64,000 bases of DNA from Hyaloperonospora brassicae (taxonomy: Eukaryota; Oomycota; Peronosporomycetes; Peronosporales; Peronosporaceae). The notes under the pieces were generated by a model. The model saw only the letters and a list, made by a program, of their open reading frames with translations, did no database searches and was not told the origin of the DNA. The position numbers and the translations under genes are program-made. Below are positions 57,583 to 64,000 of this stretch, piece after piece. Position 1 is the stretch's first letter. Each line of letters starts with the position of its first letter. The stretch covers positions 1,426,001 to 1,490,000 of the forward strand of contig CANTFL010000086.1 in assembly GCA_947650285.1 (NCBI GenBank), written 5' to 3'.

Positions 57583-58245
57583 ATGATATCCTTAAAGAAT
57601 AGAGACCAGCAGCATTCCGTCATTAGCAAGTCATTGCAACGAGAACTTGATGGTTATCGAGCGCAAGTAACCTTGTAGCAACAAGAAGATCGCCAGCGGA
57701 CTGAAACTTTGAGACAGCAACTTTCTCAGTCCGCAGAGTCGACGCGTGAGCGTCGACAGGAATCTCACGAGCTAGAGATCTCCAGGTATCGGGGAGTCGA
57801 GAGAGACTCCCTGCTAAGATGGTTTGTCGAGGTAGACGGTGCCATTGAGGCTCGCCGCATTGACGATGAGCGAATGAAAGTCGCATTTTCTCAGTCACAC
57901 TTGACAGGGGACGCCAGGAATCGGGCTCTGAACCTCAAGTTGCACGGCCCACATGCGTTTGGGTCGTTAAACATCGTCAAGACCCTGCATAAAGAAACGT
58001 TTGATCCGACCAGGGCAGCGTTCAGCACTCTATCAGAGTCCCTGAAACTCAATCAGGGTAAGCGTAAGGCTCCCGCTTACGCCCAACATTTTCGTTACCT
58101 TGCAAGTTGCATGGTATCGAACCCTGTGACTGAATTTGTGTTGATCACAGTATTCATTCAAGGGCTTTCCGATGATCCTGTGAGGGACCATTTGTTATGC
58201 GGAGAGCTTGAGACGCTCTCGGAAGCAATCTACGCTGCGGAGTAG
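57583..58245 (+). pseudogene. gag: gypsy gag, one in-frame stop
   Basis: From the ATG at 57583 the frame runs to TAG at 58243-58245 (220 codons) with a premature TAG at codon 32 (57676-57678). A basic, Gln/Glu-rich coiled-coil start precedes the retrotransposon capsid-like block, with FVEVDGAIEARR, HLTGDARNRAL and YLASCMVSNP. After the stop, a degraded CCHC-like stretch follows near 58390-58440. Confidence 0.8.
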
Positions 58246-58621
58246 GAAGACTTAAGTGTGATACAGGATCACACTATACAGACCCCCTCTCGTCCCAAGT
58301 GATGACCAGCAGTCGATGGTCCAGAGACAATGAACCGCTATTATGTCGAGGACGAGAAACCTCGTCCCGCGAACAACAAGAGATTGCTGAGATGACATCG
58401 CTGTCACAAGCTGGAATAAGACGCATTTGAATGCAGTGTCCTCCGCTCAGGACCTCGCGGTGCTGAGTCTAGTGACCGTCCACCAGACTAGAAAACTGGA
58501 GTACGAGGGTCCGACGATGTTTCAAAGCCGCAACAGCGAAGCAGACTACAAAAAATGGTCGGATTCTATAGGAGCGGAGCGCCCTACTATTTCAGCAACA
58601 TCATGAGAAGTTGCAATTCTC

Positions 58622-58831
58622 TTGACGAAAGTTGCTCTCGGCACGCAGTCTCTGTGTGTCTCTGCACCTAGTGATAATGTATCACTCATCCCTTTCAAAT
58701 TGCAAGTGACAAAGGATTTGTCACTTCTCACCCTAGTTGACTGTGGGGCGTCGAACAACTTTGTTCGTATCCAGAAATTAGAGGGTCGTAGGCTTAAGTT
58801 CGTTGAGCGCGACATCCCTCCACGCAAATGA
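58622..58831 (+). pseudogene. gypsy aspartic protease fragment
   Basis: A 69-codon frame contains LTLVDCGASNNFV, the retroviral-type protease active-site loop, with Asp-Cys-Gly in place of the common Asp-Thr/Ser-Gly. Flanking frames are broken by stops. Confidence 0.7.
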
Positions 58832-60008
58832 CGGTGCGCCTTGCTACAGGCGCATCGATACATGTGAAGAAACGAGTAATAGGGATCTACTACACGTTAG
58901 AAGACGAATAGCACGATGACGGCTTCATCGTCCTGGATCTGAATGAAAAGCTCGACGTCATCCTAAATTTGCATTGGCTTAAAAGGTACGTGCCAAGAAT
59001 GAGCTGGCAGCATCGATCCGTCAAGATGCTTGCCGCTTGTCCATTAGATATCCATCCGACGAACATCTTGGAATGCCCGCAAGCGTGTTGGTGTACTGCG
59101 AGTGAGTTCGATGGGCTCACTTGTGGTACGGTCATTGGCACGACTAAAAAAGACTTCATAGTAAATGATCACTACAATGTAGATCAAGCTCCCGGCGACT
59201 GTGCAAATGCACAGGTGACGCTGAAGGTCTACCACCCGAAGACGAGTGGACTGGGACAGGGATGCATGCCGGGAAGGCAGTATCCAAGAACGAATAAATT
59301 GGTTGCCGCTTATCAACAACACGGAGGTCACAGGTAGACTAGGAAGTCGACCGTAGACGATCATTACCTGAGTGGAATTGCGCAGGCACTGTCAGAAGAC
59401 GTGGAGGAAAAGAGTCCCCACATACTTGAGGAAGACGTTCCTCAAGTAGTTTATGCTGAGGGATGGAGTTCCGAGCATCCTGTGAATGTGACTTCCCAGG
59501 AATGAATCGAGGGATTAAATGTCGTGTTCAATGACGGATCAAGCGTAGGCGCTTATACGCTCGATCTGATTGTGCCTTCGAAGTTAACTTCGGAGATAAC
59601 TCAATTGATAACGTTAGAACCAAAACGGTTCTTACGTGATCTGCATAGTAGAAAAGTCAAGCAGGTCTATGTACTCGTCCCGGAGGACGAGTACGTCACC
59701 GATATTCGGTCGGCAATGGTGTTTACTGAGAACGGACGAGTTCTTAGCAGTTCATCGATGGACGAATGTGTCCTCGATGAGAAGGCTCGGATTGAGCGAT
59801 ACACGTCTCAATCCTGGGAGTCGCTTCAGGCAAATCCTTTGTATAAGGATTCGATCGAATTTAAGGATGTGTTCCTGAATGCGTACCTTGCGAGTTGCCT
59901 AAGGACAAATTTACTTTTCATGAGATCGAGCTCAAACCGGGCTCGAAGGACTGTGTCATGAAGCAGTGAACACTACCTCGGGAACAAGTACCTGATACCG
60001 ATAAGTTC

Positions 60009-60980
60009 TTGCCCGATCGCTTGGCTGCGGGTCATGTGACAAATTCAACTTCCCTAACAGCTCTCCGACATTCTGTGTGCGAAATTACGCAGGAGAATGG
60101 CGAATATTGCACGCAATCACAAACGGTACCGGCTCAGACGAAGATACTGAGGAAGGAAGTGATCATAGATGGTATGTCAAAGAGTACCAACTTCTCGTCC
60201 ATGGATCTGACGGATGACTTCTATCAGATCCTCATGCGTGAACGAGACATCCCGTAAACAGCAGTGAGCACCCCCATCGGTATGCCGTGTGAGTGGCCAG
60301 TGGTACCACAGGGGATGAGTAACGCCCCTGCAACGCTCAACAGATGTGTGACAAATCTATTGAGATCGGTGAGGGGCTTCGCACCAAGCTATTTTGACGA
60401 TGTGAATTTCCATAGCCCGGCTATGGACGGAAACGGTCGTGGGTGTTCAACAAACGCACGTTCGTCAGGTTCTTAAATTTATGCGTAAGTATAAGTTTTA
60501 CGCAGACCTCAAGAAGTGTATATTCGCGGCTAGCGAATACCACTTCTTGGGTGCATCGTGGGTAAACACGGCGTACGCCCTGATCCCAAAAATATCAAGG
60601 CAATAACAGACTGGCGAGTCCCACTCGATGTGAATAGACTTCATAAGCCCCTTGGAGTAGCGGCGTACTTGCGCAAGTACTCGCACAATCACGTCGAGAT
60701 GACTGTGCATCTTTCTTGTTTACTCAAGAAAAATGCGAAGTGGTCATCGAACGCTGATTGTCAGCGTTCCTTTGAAGGTATCAAGCAAAGCTTGATAAAA
60801 TCGTCCATACTTGTGATTGTCAACCTGGAAAGACAATTCCATGTGGTCTATGACGCCAGCGATTTTGCGATCGGCTGTGCGTTGATGCAATCTGATACAG
60901 ATGGCGCAGAGCGTGTCATCCGCTATCAATCGCGTCATCTGCAAGCGGCTGAACGCAATCATCATGTGCATGAAAAGTAA
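60009..60980 (+). pseudogene. gypsy reverse transcriptase and RNase H, frameshifted
   Basis: Three consecutive frames cover the domain. The first holds NFSSMDLTDDFYQILM. The second holds PQGMSNAPATLNR and the catalytic YFDD (60390-60401). The third runs into RNase H with FHVVYDASDFAIGCALMQ and ends at HVHEK. Internal stops at about 60255 and 60474 and register changes between the frames show that the copy cannot make a full polymerase. Confidence 0.85.
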
Positions 60981-61381
60981 CTTCTTGCCATGAAATATGC
61001 ACTGGCTAAGTTTCGTGTCTATCTCCGGGAGATAGACCGTTCATCGTCTATACAGACCATGCATCACTACTCACAGCCGTAAATAGTCCACACGTCTAGC
61101 AGAGAATGGCGAGATGGCAGTTTTTATTTGCAAATCACAACTTCTCCGTGGAATAAAGACCAGAACGACTCAACGTCGTCGCTGATGCGCTATCGCGCCG
61201 ACTCAATTTCGAGCCGACTACGCGTGTCAACAGTGAGACCTTGCTCGTAGTTGCGGCTTTGTCAGTCAGTGTGCCGTCGTCGCCGTTACTCGACGATGTG
61301 CGGAAGGACTACGCAGGATGTGAGAATCTATTCCGTTTGATGAAACATCTTGTGAGATAATCCCGAAAACCGTTATCGGAT

Positions 61382-62044
61382 TTGCCGGCTCAATACTTTT
61401 CCTCTTTAGATCGCTATAAAACTCGCAACGGGTTGCTGTACTACACAGCAGTTGCAGACAACACGTCTCGTGTTGTCAAACCCTATCATTCTGATTTAAG
61501 TTTGCGCATTCTGTTCGAATGTCGCGATGCAAAAACCGGTGAGTGTCGTGTCCGTGAGAAGACTTACCTCACGGTCAGTCACGAATTTTACTACCCCCGC
61601 CAGTTCAGCTTGTGCGCAAGTACATTCGTTCTTTCAAGGCCTGTCCGAAGGTAAAGCCTAGCCCTTCATCTCGCTCGCGATTGCAATCCCTGCCGGTTCC
61701 GGAAGAGTGTTTGGAGTCCGTTTCCATGATCTTGTCTTCGAATCTTTGAAGACTCTCACAAGAATAATGGTGTTCTTGTGTTTGTTGACCGTTTAAGCAA
61801 CATGGTGCATATTGCTGCGGATACTGAGTCGATCTATGCACGCAAATGTGCGATGGTCTTCATCGACGCAGTGTTTCGACTCCACGGTTTACCCCGTGGA
61901 CTCGTCTCCGACCATGACCCTCGGTTCACGGCGGAGTTTTGGCAATCCGTGTTCCGCAAATTGGGAACACGGTTGAAGATGTCAACACCTGACCATCCTG
62001 AAACAGATGGTCAGACCGATGTGCAAACTGTATACTCGAAGAGA
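61382..62044 (+). pseudogene. gypsy integrase fragment
   Basis: The first half, 61382-61654, contains a linker-like segment with a broken zinc-binding region. The second, 61778-62047, contains the catalytic core: VDRLSNMVHIAA, then SDHDPRFTAEFW, then DHPETDGQTD, supplying the Asp-Asp-Glu triad. The halves are in different registers and a stop ends the core at 62045. Confidence 0.85.
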
Positions 62045-62289
62045 TAATTCGAGGATACGTCCACTCCTGTTCGAGTTGGAGTGAGTTCTTGCCGATGGTC
62101 GAATTCGCCACCAACAAACTCGTGCATGCGTCCACAACACATATACCATTTTACTTATATGACTTACGCCACCCTCGGATCCCCGCCCTGATTCTGTGAC
62201 TCTGGGTTAAAGGGGGGAGGGCATTGCTCGAGTAAGAACAGTTTTGGCTCTTGCTCATCACGTATCATCGCCCACGCCAATACGTTTGA

Positions 62290-62950
62290 CGCCGATGTCG
62301 TTAATATCGAGATCGACGAAGTTGATCTCAGCAGTAGCGATGACGATGCTGCTACATCAGACAATGACGATGATGCTGGAATTTTCATCATCTATAATGA
62401 TCATACCAGCGAGGAAGTCAGCACTCTCGCTGAAGAAGACAATGAACTCATAGCAGTGCGCAAGAAGCGCACTGAAAGACACAACAACGAGTCAGCAGAA
62501 AACTTCCTGTTGACTCGAAAGGCGGTAGTACGTTTTGTTCAGGGCTTTATCGCAAATGCAGTGGACCACCAGAAACGGAACGCAGACAAGAATGGAAGAG
62601 CAAATATTTCTTTTATTAAAGGTTAGCGACCTAGTACTACTGTCTACGGTAAAACTATTCAGACATACAGTCACTAATGTCGGCAGTAGTACATACTGCC
62701 GAAATAAATTGGTCCCTGTAGTGTATTGCACCGCAAAGAAAATGCATACACAATTTAGTTGTCTCGTAAGATGCGCACGCATCCTACGTTTATGCAGGTC
62801 TTCTCCGCCCGTGATATCTGTACGAGGACTTTTCCGAGAACGGAGACAGCCGGTACGCTTAAGAATACTCAACAGATTTCTTGTGATCACGGACCAAACT
62901 TTCATGTTGGTCCTTCAGGATCGCAGTCTCGCGACGAGACACCTCTAGCT
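62290..62950 (+). pseudogene. Post-integrase linker of the gypsy polyprotein
   Basis: An acidic frame from about 62290 to the TAG at 62624-62626, with DADVVNIEIDEVDLSSS, continues to FVQGFIANAVDHQKRNADK. The register then shifts to SDLVLLSTVKLF. The acidic spacer followed by a QKRNADK-type and DLVLLST-type block is the usual order between integrase and chromodomain in this class. Confidence 0.65.
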
Positions 62951-63139
62951 CGTCGCGCAAGAGACGAATGTCGCGTTCGTTCTTAAGCTGAGCGAACGCG
63001 AAATCCGACCGGTATGTCTCCTGATCGGTTTGCAGACGTCGCTTAGTCGTAATTAAGTCATGCCGACGATCGTTTTCGTGCTCCACGTACTTCCTCAACT
63101 CGATTAGGACGCGTTCATGGCGACCGTGAATCTTCTGCA

Positions 63140-63403
63140 ATCCCGGAGGCTAAGCCGGAACTTGTCTTCCCACCTCCATCAGAGCCGCTGGTGGACTCTT
63201 ACAATGGCCGAAGGTTTCACGTGAAGCGTATCTTTAGCCACCATTTGAAGAACGGCGAGTGGAAATGTTACCTTGTCCGCTGTCGTGGGTATCCAACTTC
63301 GAATGACAGCTGGGAGCCTCGGTCCCAGCTGATGGCTGATGTTGACGGTCTCATCCGTCTGTACGACGAGACTCATCCGATTGGTCTTCGGGCCCATTGG
63401 TAA
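63140..63403 (+). pseudogene. Chromodomain at the end of the gypsy polyprotein
   Basis: The frame reads EPLVDSYNGRRFHVKRIF, then GEWKCYLVRCRGYPTSNDSW and EPRSQL, a chromodomain with the aromatic-cage pattern (Phe/Tyr, Trp, Tyr) and the terminal SWEP. Such domains steer integration toward heterochromatin marks. This is the best preserved piece of the element and ends at TAA 63401-63403. Confidence 0.82.
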
Positions 63404-64000
63404 AGACGCGCTTATGGCGCTTGTAGACGGATTGTAAGTTTGCAGTTGCGTCCCTTATCTCAGCCAAAATGTATACCTCTCCCCAGGGTGAACTTAGGGA
63501 AAAGGCTTCCGTTTTAGCGCGCTTCGAGCTGTCTGCACAACGCGCACAAGGATCATCCCATATGAGGCAAGGAAATCCTGCCTCACGTGACAAACAATGC
63601 AACCGGTAACTTGCGCCGGTTGTCGTTCGCTTTTTTAACTGACGGGTACTGCCTCAAGTTTTTGATACCACGATTCTCGTCCGCAATCATTTACATTGTG
63701 AACAAACGAGCTCCAAGCCGCTGGAAGCAATTTATTGTCACTCTTTTGTTTACCGTTGTACCATCGATGCTTGGGGGAAGAATCAAGATAAAGGCCTTCT
63801 TCAGTGCGGAAGTTACTCGCGCTGGAGGACAATCCATGAAGCGCGCTTGTATCGAATTGAGGAAATGAGATAGTGTTGGCTTGTCTCGTAAGACAAGCTA
63901 TTGATGAGCTGCTCGGGCAAGCTCCACGGCTTAAGCTCATCACGCTTCAACGAGGTACCTTCGACGGTACCACCGTTCTCATAGTGACGACGGTTCGCGC
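63404..64000. other. Right-edge sequence, probably element 3' region
   Basis: About 600 bp with a forward frame of 93 codons at 63587-63868. It is not an LTR match to 56961-57399 by eye and has no recognisable domain. It may be 3' untranslated element sequence running out of the window. Confidence 0.4.

Larger units (their letters stand above)
56961..63403 (+). mobile_element. Decayed chromodomain-type Ty3/gypsy retrotransposon
   Basis: In order on the plus strand: 5' LTR, gag, degenerate zinc knuckle, aspartic protease, reverse transcriptase, RNase H, integrase, a post-integrase linker and a chromodomain. That order is diagnostic of Ty3/gypsy chromoviruses. Each domain is broken by stops or frameshifts, so the copy is dead. 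No second LTR copy is visible before the right edge; it may lie beyond it. Confidence 0.88.

Noticed and set aside
1..64000. CRISPR arrays, operons, bacterial ribosome-binding sites, rRNA or tRNA genes
   Set aside because: The window is clearly eukaryotic with spliced genes. No spaced direct-repeat array or recognisable tRNA/rRNA sequence was seen by eye.

Overview
The window looks like nuclear DNA of an oomycete (Phytophthora or downy-mildew type). Coding DNA is GC-rich, introns are mostly short (about 60-180 bp) with GT...AG ends, and one gene has an oomycete-style initiator (TCATTCC). The gene set is eukaryotic: importin-4, TRRAP/Tra1, EI24, a TRAPP subunit and GPALPP1. It also includes a secreted GH81 beta-glucanase, a family typical of oomycetes and fungi, and chromodomain Ty3/gypsy elements. 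The species cannot be named from the sequence alone.

Layout. (1) 1-15 kb is gene-dense. It holds the 3' part of a large ASH/Ig-like repeat protein (+), a six-exon GPALPP1-like gene (+), an eight-exon EI24 gene (-) and an intronless importin-4 (+). (2) 15.08-29.0 kb is a large inverted duplication. Two arms of about 5.65 kb flank a 1,021-bp spacer; each arm carries one GH81 glucanase and one membrane-anchored histidine-phosphatase-family gene, converging on each other. The two phosphatase copies diverge from the spacer. The right arm is split by a 5'-truncated LINE flanked by a 17-bp target-site duplication. (3) 29-32 kb has no confident gene. (4) 32-51.5 kb is gene-dense again: a Golgi-type GlcNAc-transferase-family protein (+), a two-exon TRRAP/Tra1 pseudokinase of about 4,595 residues (+), and a three-exon TRAPPC13/14-like gene (-). 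(5) 51.5-64 kb is gene-poor and AT-richer. It contains a gag relic, a solo LTR with a perfect 5-bp target duplication, a copia RNase H remnant cut by a gypsy LTR, and a decayed chromodomain gypsy element that runs to the right edge.

How the genes fit together. The single-copy genes are housekeeping: nuclear import, SAGA/NuA4 chromatin regulation, vesicle tethering, ER/autophagy membrane, and RNA-related. The duplicated pair is different. Both proteins enter the secretory pathway, one acting on beta-1,3-glucan and one resembling phosphatases at a membrane surface, and the duplication doubles the dosage of both. The arms differ by only four substitutions in their inner 5.4 kb, all non-synonymous in GH81, while the outermost 20 bp is more diverged. 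That pattern suggests either a recent origin or continuing gene conversion. The inverted duplication is the most unusual structure in the window and should be tested against an assembly artefact.

Exon coordinates were worked out by eye from splice signals, frame and family resemblance. No alignment or database search was run.
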